A stretch of 56,788 bases of DNA. Origin: CAYRIY01 sp964424335 (GTDB lineage: Bacteria; Bacillota; Limnochordia; DTU080; RSA5). Every line of letters starts with the position of its first letter. Positions within the stretch are counted from its first letter, which is position 1. The notes under the pieces were generated by a model. It was given only the letters and a program-made list of their open reading frames with translations, did not search any database and was not told where the DNA came from. Positions 1 to 8,043 of this stretch are shown here, piece by piece. Both the position numbers and the translations under genes were made by a program. The stretch spans positions 1 through 56,788 of the forward strand of contig CAYRIY010000010.1 of assembly GCA_964424335.1 (NCBI GenBank), written 5' to 3'.

Positions 1-29
1 GGGTCCAAGTTGAAAGCCCAAAGTAAGAG

Positions 30-93
30 GCCCACGGGACTACGTTTCTGATCTCGCTGTTTAGGCGAGACGTTTGTGATCCGTCCCGTGGGC
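30..93. repeat. Nested inverted repeat
   Basis: Perfect 11-bp arms GCCCACGGGAC (30-40) and GTCCCGTGGGC (83-93) enclose a second smaller stem TCTCGC/GCGAGA (52-57 and 65-70). It lies downstream of the minus-strand isomerase gene. Neither strand has a T-run after the stem, so it is not a standard intrinsic terminator. It could be a structured 3' end, a small RNA or a mobile palindrome; the sequence does not decide. Confidence 0.5.
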
Positions 94-179
94 ATTATCA
101 TGATTCCCGATCTACCGAGCGTTATGCATGGCGGATCGCTAAGCAAACCGCGAGCAAGGCGCAGAGTGCCCGCGAACCG

Positions 180-971
180 TTATGACCTCGACGCGAGCTT
201 GACCATCGACTCAAAGAGCGCCTTGTAGTAATGCATGAGGCGGATCGGCTCCGCGCTCGCCGGAATCTCCGCCAAGGCATACCCATTAAACCCACGCGAC
301 AACGCCGTCTCAAAGAGCTCCATCCACGGGTACTCGGATTTCCAAAGCTCCTGGATGTGAAAGACCCGCACCCAAGGCCCGAGCAGGTCGTAACTCTCCT
401 TGATGGAACCGTTCTTGATGTCGGCGAGGTTGCAGTTCCACGTCACGCCGACTGCCGGATGGTCGCAGTGCTCCATGATCGTGCGAATGCGGTGCGGCTC
501 GCTGGTCTCTTTTCCGTGCACCTCGAGCCAAATTTCAACGCCTTTTTCTTGGGCGGCTTCCCCGCACTCCCTCAAGCTTTCGCCGATTTGCTTCAGCGTT
601 ACCTCTTCCGGCACCCCTTTGGCGGTCGCGAGCCCATTGGGCCGCACCTTGACGCCGATGGCGCCGACGTCCGCCGCAAGTTCCACAAACGCCTTCGTCC
701 GCTCGATATGACGGCGCACTTCGTCAGGATCAGGGCTGTGATACTCGCACGTCGACCCAAACGATAGTAGGCGCACGCCCGTGCCTTCAAACTTGCTGCG
801 CACACGCTCGCGCCCTGCCTTATCGAGCTCGGGCTCGACGGCGTGGGCGTGCTCTGTACGCAGTTCAACCGCTTCCCAACCGGTTTCCCGGCAGTTCGCG
901 ATAATGGTGTCAAGATCCCAGTCTTTTGCCAGTTGGTATGTGACCAAGCCAAGCCTCATGCTGCCGCTCAC
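180..971 (-). CDS. Sugar phosphate isomerase/epimerase (TIM barrel)
   Basis: 263 aa protein of the xylose-isomerase-like TIM barrel superfamily (AP endonuclease 2 fold). The barrel opens with RLGLVTYQLAKDW; later strands carry IGVKVRPNG, EIWLEVHG (probable metal-ligand Glu and His) and VRVFHIQE, the usual positions for divalent-metal ligands. Such enzymes isomerise or epimerise keto-sugars or keto-acids; the substrate cannot be read here. The GTG start at 971 has an AAAGGAG site 11 bases upstream; the ATG at 959 would be 23 bases away. It is last in a minus-strand operon with a second isomerase-like gene and a sulfatase, suggesting catabolism of a desulfated sugar. Confidence 0.85.
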   Translation of the reverse strand: MSGSMRLGLVTYQLAKDWDLDTIIANCRETGWEAVELRTEHAHAVEPELDKAGRERVRSKFEGTGVRLLSFGSTCEYHSPDPDEVRRHIERTKAFVELAADVGAIGVKVRPNGLATAKGVPEEVTLKQIGESLRECGEAAQEKGVEIWLEVHGKETSEPHRIRTIMEHCDHPAVGVTWNCNLADIKNGSIKESYDLLGPWVRVFHIQELWKSEYPWMELFETALSRGFNGYALAEIPASAEPIRLMHYYKALFESMVKLASRS

Positions 972-1022
972 GCTTTAGGCCACTCCTTTCTCCCGAATAA
1001 ACGTTTTACGTCGTAGCGCAAC

Positions 1023-1787
1023 TCACACGTCGCAGGTGTCGAACGCCTGCTTGAGCGAAGCCTTCCAATCGCCCTTGGGCATGTACTCGTGACCCACGTA
1101 CCCCTGGTACCCCGTCTCAGCGATCGCACGCATGACGGCGGGATAGTAAATCTCCTGTTCATCGTCGAGGTCGCGCCTGCCCGGGTTGCCGGCCGTGTGG
1201 AAATGGCCGATGTAGTCGATGTTCTCTTTGATCGTGCGGATCAAATCGCCCTCCATGATCTGCATGTGGTAGATGTCATAGAGGAGCTTGAATCGGGGCG
1301 AATCGACCGCCTGGCACAGCTTGACGCCCCAGGGCGTGTAGTCGCACTGGTAGTCCGGGTGGTTCACTTTGCTGTTTAGGAGCTCCATGCAAAGGGTGAT
1401 CCCGTAATCTTCGGCGACCTTGATCACCCGCTTGATGCCCTCTGCGCAGATCTCGATGCCTTCGTCGTCCCCGAGCCCGTTGCGGTTTCCGCTAAAGACG
1501 ATCAAGGAGGGAATGCCGTTCTCCGACGCCTTTTTGATGTTCGCTTTCAGCTCGGCCTCGATGCGGTCGTGATTCTCCCGCTTGTTGAGGCCGTCCGTCA
1601 AGGTCCCGTGCCCGCCGACGATCGCTATGTCGAGGCCTGCCGCACGAATCGCCGGCCAGTGCTCTTCGGGCGCCATTTCAATGGAACGGTACCCAATCTT
1701 GACCGCCTCTTGAATGAGCTCCTCCGCCGAAGCGCTCCTGCTAAACGCCCAGAAGGTGATGGATTGCTTGATCCTTTGATTTGCCAT
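1023..1787 (-). CDS. Hydroxypyruvate isomerase-like TIM-barrel protein
   Basis: 254 aa from the ATG at 1787, preceded by GGAGG at 10 bases; a GTG at 1793 is too close to that site. TIM barrel of the Hyi/xylose-isomerase-like superfamily. SLIVFSGNR, ITLCMELLNSK (Glu ligand), KLLYDIYHMQIMEGD (Asp/His ligands) and IGHFHTAGNPGR follow the pattern of hydroxypyruvate isomerases, and YVGHEYMP near the end supplies the last Glu. Length fits the family (about 255-260 aa). True substrates in this family range from hydroxypyruvate to erythrulose-type sugars, so the exact reaction is open. It sits between the sulfatase and the other isomerase with short gaps. Confidence 0.82.
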   Translation of the reverse strand: MANQRIKQSITFWAFSRSASAEELIQEAVKIGYRSIEMAPEEHWPAIRAAGLDIAIVGGHGTLTDGLNKRENHDRIEAELKANIKKASENGIPSLIVFSGNRNGLGDDEGIEICAEGIKRVIKVAEDYGITLCMELLNSKVNHPDYQCDYTPWGVKLCQAVDSPRFKLLYDIYHMQIMEGDLIRTIKENIDYIGHFHTAGNPGRRDLDDEQEIYYPAVMRAIAETGYQGYVGHEYMPKGDWKASLKQAFDTCDV

Positions 1788-1877
1788 GCGCACACTGCCT
1801 CCATTCTAAGGAACAAAACATCCGATAAGTTACGCACGGGCGGCGCTGTTCCTCCAAGCAATCTCGAGCTGGACCGC

Positions 1878-3266
1878 CTATTCGATCGCAAGCGGCGGCA
1901 AGGGGAACGTGTCGCCGGTCTCCTCGATCCACTGTGCGAGCCTTGCATGGCACCGCGCCCGCTGGTCCTCAAAGGCCGTGTCAAAGCACAGGTTCGCCAT
2001 TTCGTACGGATCGTTCTTGGTGTCAAACAGGAGCCAATCATGGCCGGGCATGCACACGTACTTCCAACCGTCGCGCATCACGACGCCGCGCCAGGCGCGA
2101 TTGACCGAGTGTTTGTGCAGCTTTCTTGGAATCTGTTGCAGGTACGCCGAGTCGGGCTCGCCCCCGCCGGCCTTTTGACCGGCGCCACGGAAACAGTACC
2201 CCGAGTAATCGTACCCTTGCATCCACTCCGGCGGTTTGATGCCGCACAGCCCCAACGTCGTCGGCGCGATGTCGACGTGGTTGATCACGGCGTCGTTCAC
2301 CCGAGGCGGGACAGGATTGGCGCCTTCCACCTTGGTCACGATGAACGGAACCCTGATCGACTCCTCCCAAGGGCTCGACTTGTGCCATTGCCCGTGCGAA
2401 CCGAGGCAGTCGCCGTGGTCCGAGAAGAAGACCAGGTACGTCTCCCTATCGATGTCCAGGGCTTTGAGCGCGTCCCGGATGCGGCCGATGTTGTCGTCGA
2501 GGTTTTCCACCATGCCGTAATAGCCCGCAAGGTCAAAGGCGGCGCGCTCTTTGATCCAGTCGACGTGGGGCACGTTCGGTCGAAAGCAAATCTCCGACGG
2601 GTGGTGGTAGTAGCGCCGATCCGGCGTGGCCGGCGGAATGTACGGATTGTGAGGAGGCTGGACGGACAACGCGGCAAAGAACGGCTGGTAGGAGCCCCCT
2701 TCCCCGCTCGAGCGAACGTGATCGGAAAGGTGCTCGATCAATAGATCGGTGAGCGAGTCGGTCTCATACCCCTCGAGGCGCCACGGCTGCTCGCGGCCTG
2801 TGCCGTAGACGTAGCCTTCGTGTTGGTTGTTGTTGTTCTCGTAGCCGACCCAGTAATCAAAGCCGCCCCGGCGCTCCGGCGGCACGTAATGCGTGCGGCT
2901 GTTTGAGCCGTCGAGGTGCCATTTGCCGATCCACGCCGTGTGGTAGCCCTCTTTGCGAAACGGTTCCGTGATCGTGGGAATGGTGGGGTCGAGGGCGGAC
3001 GGGGTGCGAGTCACGCCGGTGTGATGAGGGTACCTGCTCGTGAGGAGCGCCGCCCGAAACGGCGTGCACCACGGCGAACCGGAAACCGCCGAGTCAAACC
3101 GAGCGCCATCTCGCGCCATGTTGTCGATGTTGGGCGTCCGGACGTTGGGATCGCCCCTGTACCCAAGTGCTTGCGCCCGAAGCTGGTCTGCGATAATCCA
3201 AATGACGTTGGGCCGCCGGTCTGGGTAGAGCTCTAACCGGTCGCCCCCGGGCTGCGACGATTTCAA
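1878..3266 (-). CDS. Type I sulfatase (formylglycine-dependent)
   Basis: 462 aa sulfatase of the alkaline phosphatase superfamily. NVIWIIADQLRA near residue 20 provides the first metal ligand. The active-site cysteine lies in PWCTPFRAALLTSRYP around residues 62-77; the aromatic residue in place of Ser of C-x-P-S-R is seen in several sulfatase subfamilies, and Cys would be matured to formylglycine. FFSDHGDCLGSHG near residue 300 carries the Asp-His metal ligands, and WHKSSPWEESIRVP the downstream Lys region. The TTG start at 3266 follows GAAGGGAG at 10 bases. No signal peptide is seen, so it would be cytoplasmic. First gene of an operon with two sugar isomerase homologues; it probably removes sulfate from imported sugars. 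Confidence 0.9.
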   Translation of the reverse strand: MKSSQPGGDRLELYPDRRPNVIWIIADQLRAQALGYRGDPNVRTPNIDNMARDGARFDSAVSGSPWCTPFRAALLTSRYPHHTGVTRTPSALDPTIPTITEPFRKEGYHTAWIGKWHLDGSNSRTHYVPPERRGGFDYWVGYENNNNQHEGYVYGTGREQPWRLEGYETDSLTDLLIEHLSDHVRSSGEGGSYQPFFAALSVQPPHNPYIPPATPDRRYYHHPSEICFRPNVPHVDWIKERAAFDLAGYYGMVENLDDNIGRIRDALKALDIDRETYLVFFSDHGDCLGSHGQWHKSSPWEESIRVPFIVTKVEGANPVPPRVNDAVINHVDIAPTTLGLCGIKPPEWMQGYDYSGYCFRGAGQKAGGGEPDSAYLQQIPRKLHKHSVNRAWRGVVMRDGWKYVCMPGHDWLLFDTKNDPYEMANLCFDTAFEDQRARCHARLAQWIEETGDTFPLPPLAIE

Positions 3267-3423
3267 TTGATCCGGGCTCCCTTCGGCGATTGGTTCACTA
3301 TGCTACTTCGCCGCGCCGGATCACTTTTCCTTAGAAATTCCATCGGTTGCTCGAGTTTTCACGTAGGCTAACCCGCGGTTCGCAGGTCCGATGGAGATCG
3401 CTCGGTTTTGGGCCTTAGCCCGA

Positions 3424-3527
3424 GGTTGGACGCGATTCAGCGACGGCCAATCCGAAAAGTATCCGGTACCTCAGTGGCCGGAGGGTTTGACCTTCGCCGT
3501 CTGCTTCACCGTAAAGGAATCGCCTGC
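3424..3527 (-). pseudogene. Decayed gene fragment, copy A
   Basis: Read on the minus strand, one frame gives SFTVKQTAKVKPSGH, then an in-frame stop, then GTGYFSD. The segment at 11137-11222 reads SFTFNGTLEVELTLC then SGNRYFSD with identical spacing (47 bases between the conserved blocks tccgaaaagtat and cgtaaagga). Conserved length and frame with diverged bases suggest two remnants of one beta-rich protein family. This copy is broken by the stop. The parent family is not recognised. Confidence 0.3.
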
Positions 3528-4036
3528 TATAGAGCTCGTACTTTCCGAATAGCCATGTTTTGGGGTCGAAGGGCTCGATCTTGCGAGCGTTCTTCGGACA
3601 GTTGAGGGTGTTTGCGGCCACAGCTCTGATATCGGGCGGCCGGTCGTCAATCCCTCCGAAGCGTTGCCCTTCCCATAATCCGAGAAGTGCTCGCAAGATC
3701 GCGCCGGCCCGGTTCCGCATCCGGTAAACCAAGTCCCGGGACACTATAACCCCAGCTACCCCAAGGGAAAAGCTTGAATCTTGATCGCGTACGCGCGGCA
3801 TCTCGTAGGCTGTGGTCATTTTCCGGACTCAAACGCCGCGGGGTAGCAAATTTCGATTGAGATCCGTGGAAACCAGGGAGCCATGTCATAACCCGAGCGT
3901 GGAGTGTATGACCTCAGATGTGGGCGAGAAAGCCAATCGTTAACATATTGTGAACACAACAGGCGATGGATGGTTTACGATAGAATAGGTTTTAAGGAAA
4001 GCACCCGAAAGTGAGGCGACGCCGCTCCAAAATCTG

Positions 4037-4255
4037 ATGAAGGACGTGATCGCCGTGCACCATGTAATTGATCGGCTTGAACTCAACGAATACGGGCAAG
4101 CTGTGATACATTCGTCGCACATCGGGCTCACGTTTTGGACCACGGATTTTGAGATCGTAGGCGACAGTGTGGTTGTATCCTGGGATGTGCTCGTCGTTTC
4201 ACTCTCCGAAGCGGGATTTGGTCCTGCAATATGGGAACTGAACCGGCTGAACTAG
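4037..4255 (+). CDS. Small hypothetical protein (doubtful)
   Basis: 72-codon frame starting MKDVIAVHHVIDRLELNE. The VIDRLE stretch faintly recalls the N-terminus of DUF3006 proteins, but the rest does not match clearly. There is no good ribosome site before the ATG. It is followed by a strong hairpin with a T-run at 4316-4349, which would suit a short transcript. It may be a relic rather than a working gene. Confidence 0.25.
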   Translation: MKDVIAVHHVIDRLELNEYGQAVIHSSHIGLTFWTTDFEIVGDSVVVSWDVLVVSLSEAGFGPAIWELNRLN

Positions 4256-4315
4256 CAGCGTAGCACCATCACAAGCTCTAGGGCAGAGCCTCATCACACG
4301 GGTGAAATCAAGCCC

Positions 4316-4349
4316 CAAAAGACGCCTCGGCGCACGCCGGGGCGTTTTC
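4316..4349. terminator. Bidirectional intrinsic terminator
   Basis: Arms ACGCCTCGGC (4322-4331) and GCCGGGGCGT (4336-4345) form a 9-of-10 bp stem with a 4-base loop, flanked by AAAA on the left and TTTT on the right. It therefore works in either direction. It lies just past the stop of the minus-strand beta-propeller gene. Confidence 0.8.
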
Positions 4350-4368
4350 TCGTCCCCAGTGCCTCGGA

Positions 4369-5415
4369 CTACCGAATCGCCAGCGCGCACACGCTGGTGA
4401 GGGGTTCACCGCTTAGCGTGAGCTCGCTCCAGCGGTCGCCCCGGCCCTCCCCCCACGCGATCCGCCCATTCCTAAAACCTGCAAGCACCCCGCGCTCCGT
4501 TGCAACCAGGGCGTACGGCATCGACGTAAGCGGCGACTCCAGTCCCTCGCCGATCTTTTCCCACGGCCCCTCCCCTTGCCAGCGGTAGATGTAGGCCTCG
4601 GCGTTGCCCGACCGGTGGGCGTGACCGGGTCCGGGGCTCGCAGAGACGTACCAGCAATCGGGGTCCTCAGGATCGACGGCGACGCTCCACGCATACCAGA
4701 GGTCGAGCCCGGTTTCGGCCCGCTCCCAGGTCACCGCTGCGTCTTTGCTCCATGCCGCGCCGCCTCCACCCGCTTCGTAGGCACGCCCGGGCGCCGTCGG
4801 GTGCCAAATGACGCTGTGGCAGTCTTTGACCGCCTGCGGCGGATGGTCCCTCCAGGTTGCGCCGCCGTCTTCGGTCAGCATGATGCCGCCAAGCTCGATT
4901 CCTGCGATGAGCCTGTTTGCATCGTGCGGGTTGGGCGCGATCCAGCGGACGTGGGAAGTCCAGGGCCTGGGCGGAAAGCTCCACGTGGGCGCCGACGGAA
5001 TGGCGCGCAAAGCGGCAAGCTCCGTCCAGCTTTCGCCGCCATCGTTGCTGCGGAAAAGTTTGCTCGGCTCACATCCCGCGTACACCGCACCGTCGACCGG
5101 GCTTACGGCAACTGAAAAGACGTCCCGCTCCGGGAAATCGAGCGCGGTCCACGTGCGGCCTCCGTCCGTGCTTTTATAGACGCCGTGGCCGTGGGACCCG
5201 ACAAAGAGCGTGTCGGCTGACTTGGGGTCGACCGCAAGGCACTGAACGCCCAGGCCCCGCAAGGTGATGGAAACCTCCCAATGCTGCGGGACTCGGGCTT
5301 TCGGATCGGCAGACTCAGCCTTTGAGGCGCTCGAGCGCTCTGATCCTTCCGTCGATTCTGTCGCTGGAACAAGCAGTGCGAAATCGTCGCCTGTCGCGGC
5401 GTAGATACGGTTCAT
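4369..5415 (-). CDS. BNR/sialidase-like beta-propeller protein
   Basis: 348 aa. Repeated blade motifs of the BNR/Asp-box type are visible: YKSTDGGRTWTAL, FRSNDGGESWTEL, MLTEDGGATWRDH and WSKDAAVTWERA, each about 45-60 residues apart. This is the VPS10/sialidase-like propeller fold found in glycoside hydrolases, lyases and sensor proteins. No catalytic Arg triad of true sialidases can be assigned, so enzyme activity is unproven. No signal peptide. The ATG at 5415 has GAGGAGG at 7 bases. The gene is isolated: a terminator follows it and an assembly gap lies upstream, so its promoter may be partly in the gap. Confidence 0.8.
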   Translation of the reverse strand: MNRIYAATGDDFALLVPATESTEGSERSSASKAESADPKARVPQHWEVSITLRGLGVQCLAVDPKSADTLFVGSHGHGVYKSTDGGRTWTALDFPERDVFSVAVSPVDGAVYAGCEPSKLFRSNDGGESWTELAALRAIPSAPTWSFPPRPWTSHVRWIAPNPHDANRLIAGIELGGIMLTEDGGATWRDHPPQAVKDCHSVIWHPTAPGRAYEAGGGGAAWSKDAAVTWERAETGLDLWYAWSVAVDPEDPDCWYVSASPGPGHAHRSGNAEAYIYRWQGEGPWEKIGEGLESPLTSMPYALVATERGVLAGFRNGRIAWGEGRGDRWSELTLSGEPLTSVCALAIR

Positions 5416-5483
5416 GTCGTCGCCTCCTCGTCGTTTGCTCGGCGGGCAACGTCGCTTTCGCTCTCACCGTGTCCCGGTCGTGC

Positions 5484-5583
5484 NNNNNNNNNNNNNNNNN
5501 NNNNNNNNNNNNNNNNNNNNNNNNNNNNNNNNNNNNNNNNNNNNNNNNNNNNNNNNNNNNNNNNNNNNNNNNNNNNNNNNNNN
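5484..5583. other. Assembly gap of 100 N
   Basis: Exactly 100 undetermined bases, the default size for a gap of unknown length. The ten bases before the gap (ccggtcgtgc) equal the ten bases after it, so the two contigs may really overlap and the gap may be artificial. Confidence 0.98.
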
Positions 5584-5610
5584 CCGGTCGTGCTCCGGTT
5601 GCCCCAGCGC

Positions 5611-6138
5611 TCACAAGGCGCGGCGTATTTCGTAGATGCGATGCGGGTACCAGGGCCCCTCGGCGACCTGGCCGCCCGGCGATGCCTTGGGCGCGGGCGG
5701 TTCGGCGTGGGCTTCGAGCAGGGTCACGTCCCAGTCGCCCTGTAGCCTTGGAAAGTGAGCGTCGCCCGAGACGACCGCCTCGACGATCGTGAGGTATACG
5801 GTCGTTGCGCTCGGCATAAAGGCCTCATACAGCGCTTCGCCCCCGATTACGTACACGGCCTGCTCCGTGACGCCCTCGAGCGCTTCAGTAAGCTCCTGAA
5901 TGGAGTCGAACACCTCGACCCCATCCCCAAAATCGCTGACCGTGCGGCTGAGCACGATGTTCCGCCTGTTTTTGAGCGGCTTTCCGATGCTCTCGTATGT
6001 CTTTCGCCCCATCACGACGATATTTCCCTCGGTGACCTTGCGAAAAAAGGCCATGTCCGTCGGCAGTCGCCAGGGAATGCGCCCTTCCCGCCCGATCACG
6101 CCGTTTAGGCTTTGGGCAGCGATCAACTTTACGGTCAT
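5611..6138 (-). CDS. folA: Dihydrofolate reductase
   Basis: 175 aa, reduces dihydrofolate to tetrahydrofolate with NADPH (EC 1.5.1.3). LIAAQSLNGVIGREGRIPW is the N-terminal folate/NADPH site, with IPWRLPTDMAFFRKVT carrying the catalytic acidic Asp. VVMGRKTYESIG is the cofactor-binding loop and YVIGGEALYEAFMP the conserved GG turn. The ATG at 6138 overlaps the thyA stop by four bases (ATGA), so translation is coupled. Pairing with thyA is functional: ThyA converts methylene-THF to DHF and FolA regenerates THF. The C-terminus has a slightly extended Pro/Ala-rich loop before HRIYEIRRAL. Confidence 0.96.
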   Translation of the reverse strand: MTVKLIAAQSLNGVIGREGRIPWRLPTDMAFFRKVTEGNIVVMGRKTYESIGKPLKNRRNIVLSRTVSDFGDGVEVFDSIQELTEALEGVTEQAVYVIGGEALYEAFMPSATTVYLTIVEAVVSGDAHFPRLQGDWDVTLLEAHAEPPAPKASPGGQVAEGPWYPHRIYEIRRAL

Positions 6139-6977
6139 ACGCTGACGATCCCTTTGATATGCGGATGCGGGTCGTAGTTTTCGATCGTGATGTCTTCGAA
6201 GCGAAAGTCGAAAATGTCCTTGACCTCGGGATTGAGCTTGAGCGTCGGCAGCGGCCGGGGCTCCCTTGTGAGCTGCTCGTTGACTTGGTCGATGTGGTTG
6301 TTGTAGATGTGGACGTCTCCGGACGTATGGATGAACTCGCCCGGTTCGAGGTCTGTAACGTGCGCCACCATCATGAGGAGCAGCGCATACGACGCAATGT
6401 TGAAAGGAAGCCCCAAGAACACGTCGACCGAGCGCTGATAGAGCTGGCACGAGAGCTTGCCGTTCGCCACGTAAAACTGGAATAAGATGTGGCACGGGGG
6501 CAGGTTCATCTCGCCCAGTTCACCCACGTTCCAACTGCTGACGATCAGTCGGCGCGAGTCGGGGTTGGTGCGTATCTCATCGATCACCCACCTGATCTGA
6601 TCGATCGTTTCGATTTGAGGCGGACGTCCCGTCCTCTCCCATTCTGCAAGTTTGGCGGGCGTGAGCGGCAGTCGCCAACTTCGCCACTGAGCGCCGTAGA
6701 TGCGCCCGAGCTCGCCGTCTTCGTCGGCCCACTCGTTCCAAATGCGCACACCGTTCTCCTGAAGGTACTTGACGTTGGTCTCGCCTCTTAGAAACCATAG
6801 CAGTTCGTAGATGATCGACCTTATGTGAAGGCGCTTGGTCGTGAGAAGGGGAAATCCGTCCTGTAAGTCAAAACGCATCTGGTAGCCGAAGGCGCTCTTG
6901 GTTCCGGTTCCGGTGCGATCGTCCTTTTGGACGCCGTTCTCCAGTATGTGGCGGCAAAGGTCGAGGTACTGTTTCAT
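6135..6977 (-). CDS. thyA: Thymidylate synthase
   Basis: 280 aa ThyA (EC 2.1.1.45), makes dTMP from dUMP using methylene-tetrahydrofolate. MKQYLDLCRHILENG start, DRTGTGT loop with the phosphate-binding Arg, FLRGETNVKYLQ, the catalytic cysteine in LPPCHILFQF, and SVDVFLGLPFNIASYALL with the dUMP-binding residues are all present. The end HPHIKGIVSV differs a little from the usual KMKIAV tail. It is the first gene of a two-gene operon with folA. About 180 bases separate it from the divergent DUF3307 gene; three palindromic boxes lie in that space and could also affect thyA. Confidence 0.97.
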   Translation of the reverse strand: MKQYLDLCRHILENGVQKDDRTGTGTKSAFGYQMRFDLQDGFPLLTTKRLHIRSIIYELLWFLRGETNVKYLQENGVRIWNEWADEDGELGRIYGAQWRSWRLPLTPAKLAEWERTGRPPQIETIDQIRWVIDEIRTNPDSRRLIVSSWNVGELGEMNLPPCHILFQFYVANGKLSCQLYQRSVDVFLGLPFNIASYALLLMMVAHVTDLEPGEFIHTSGDVHIYNNHIDQVNEQLTREPRPLPTLKLNPEVKDIFDFRFEDITIENYDPHPHIKGIVSV

Positions 6978-7040
6978 GCTTCGAATCCTCTCATAAGCAA
7001 GATCACGAGGCGTTGTCCTCGTGACGCAAATTCTAAGATG

Positions 7041-7125
7041 TTAGCTTTTATACGCTAATCATGGCAGGCGGAGCAAACGTTAGCTTGACAAGGCTAATAT
7101 TTCAATGTTAGCCTAAATTAGCTAA
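7041..7125 (+). promoter_or_regulatory. Three TTAGC-N8-GCTAA operator boxes with promoter
   Basis: Three 18-bp palindromes share TTAGC-N8-GCTAA exactly: 7041-7058, 7080-7097 and 7108-7125. Each is preceded by G. Box 2 contains TTGACA (7085-7090), a perfect -35, and box 3 covers the matching -10 position (tagcct, 18 bases on). A protein bound to boxes 2 and 3 would cover both promoter elements of the DUF3307-satD operon. The operon's own SatD protein has a C-terminal helix-turn-helix and is the natural candidate; this is inference. Confidence 0.75.
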
Positions 7126-7161
7126 CGAATTCCTTGGGGTGCCGAATCCCTTCGTAAGGGC

Positions 7162-8043
7162 GTGAGGGCCATCGAGCTGACTCCGATCTCGGCCTGGACC
7201 TACCTCCTGGCTTACTATCTCCTAACCGAGTACGGCATCAAGCAGTGGCTCGAGACCGGCGCCGTCGGGAGCCGCGGCTGGTCGGTCCCAAGGTACGCCC
7301 TGTTTCGAGCGTTTCATCTGGTCGTCACCCTGATCGGAACGGCGCTCCTTGCTCCCTTGGACGTTCGCGCCGTCTCGCTCGTGTTGATCATTCACTTTCT
7401 CGGTTGGATGGAACTTCCCCTTGCGACTTTGGACCGCTTCCTACGAAGGCGCGTCGGGGCCCATCTCCGCTGGCTGCAGGCCCTCCCGCTCGTCGGAATC
7501 GCCCTGCTTACCGCAACGTGGGCGCACGAAGCGCCGCTTTCCCACGATGCGGCAGCGCTGATCGTGAGCGTCGGGCAAGCGCTGCCTGTGGTTGTGATCG
7601 ACCTAGCCCAGCTTGGTTGGTATGCGCTGGGATTTGCGTTCCTCGCCTCGCCGGCCAACCACCTCGTCCGCTGCTTTGTGGGAAAATCTCCTGAAGGCCA
7701 GCTCGCGTACTCGGTCCACAGGCGCGCACGAATGACGACCCTGCCCACCCCCGAAATCGCTGCGTCTAGGGACGCTCAGATTCCAGGGAAAATCGACGAA
7801 GCCGCCGCGGAGAACACGACACTGCGCGCCGGAAGAGCCATCGGCACGCTCGAGCGCTGGATCATGCTCACGCTCATCCTGCTCGGGCAGTACGGCCTGA
7901 TCGGGCTCGTGCTCACCGCCAAGTCGATCGCCCGGTTCAAAAAGATCGAGCAGGACCCCGAATTTGCCGAGTACTACCTGCTCGGCACGTTATACAGCAC
8001 GCTGATTGCAATCGTCTGTGGCGTGGTGTTGAGCCATGTCTGA
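7162..8043 (+). CDS. DUF3307-family membrane protein
   Basis: 293 aa from a GTG start. Hydrophobic helices are visible near residues 10-25, 50-85, 100-120, 135-165 and two at the end. The C-terminal block GTLERWIMLTLILLGQYG, then LTAKSIARFKKIEQ and FAEYYLLGTL, is the hallmark of DUF3307 proteins, which are commonly partnered with SatD. Function is unknown; the family lies near acid-tolerance genes in streptococci. Its stop overlaps the satD start by eight bases, so the two are co-translated. It is transcribed from the promoter with three palindromic boxes. Confidence 0.8.
   Translation: MRAIELTPISAWTYLLAYYLLTEYGIKQWLETGAVGSRGWSVPRYALFRAFHLVVTLIGTALLAPLDVRAVSLVLIIHFLGWMELPLATLDRFLRRRVGAHLRWLQALPLVGIALLTATWAHEAPLSHDAAALIVSVGQALPVVVIDLAQLGWYALGFAFLASPANHLVRCFVGKSPEGQLAYSVHRRARMTTLPTPEIAASRDAQIPGKIDEAAAENTTLRAGRAIGTLERWIMLTLILLGQYGLIGLVLTAKSIARFKKIEQDPEFAEYYLLGTLYSTLIAIVCGVVLSHV

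Larger units (their letters stand above)
3267..4368. other. 1.1 kb gene-poor stretch
   Basis: No convincing full-length gene. It contains a decayed fragment resembling one near 11.2 kb, a short plus-strand frame at 4037-4255, and a strong hairpin at 4316-4349. The stretch from about 3900 to 4200 is visibly more AT-rich than its neighbours. It may hold promoters for the sulfatase operon on its left. Confidence 0.5.

Noticed and set aside
1569..2744. A 391-codon plus-strand frame over the sulfatase region
   Set aside because: Antisense to the sulfatase and isomerase genes, no domain similarity and no ribosome site.
3994..4030. A c-di-GMP-I-like riboswitch (GGAAAGCACCCGAAAGTG, then GACGC)
   Set aside because: The GAAA loop and GACGC look familiar, but the stem does not pair well and the downstream conserved blocks are absent.
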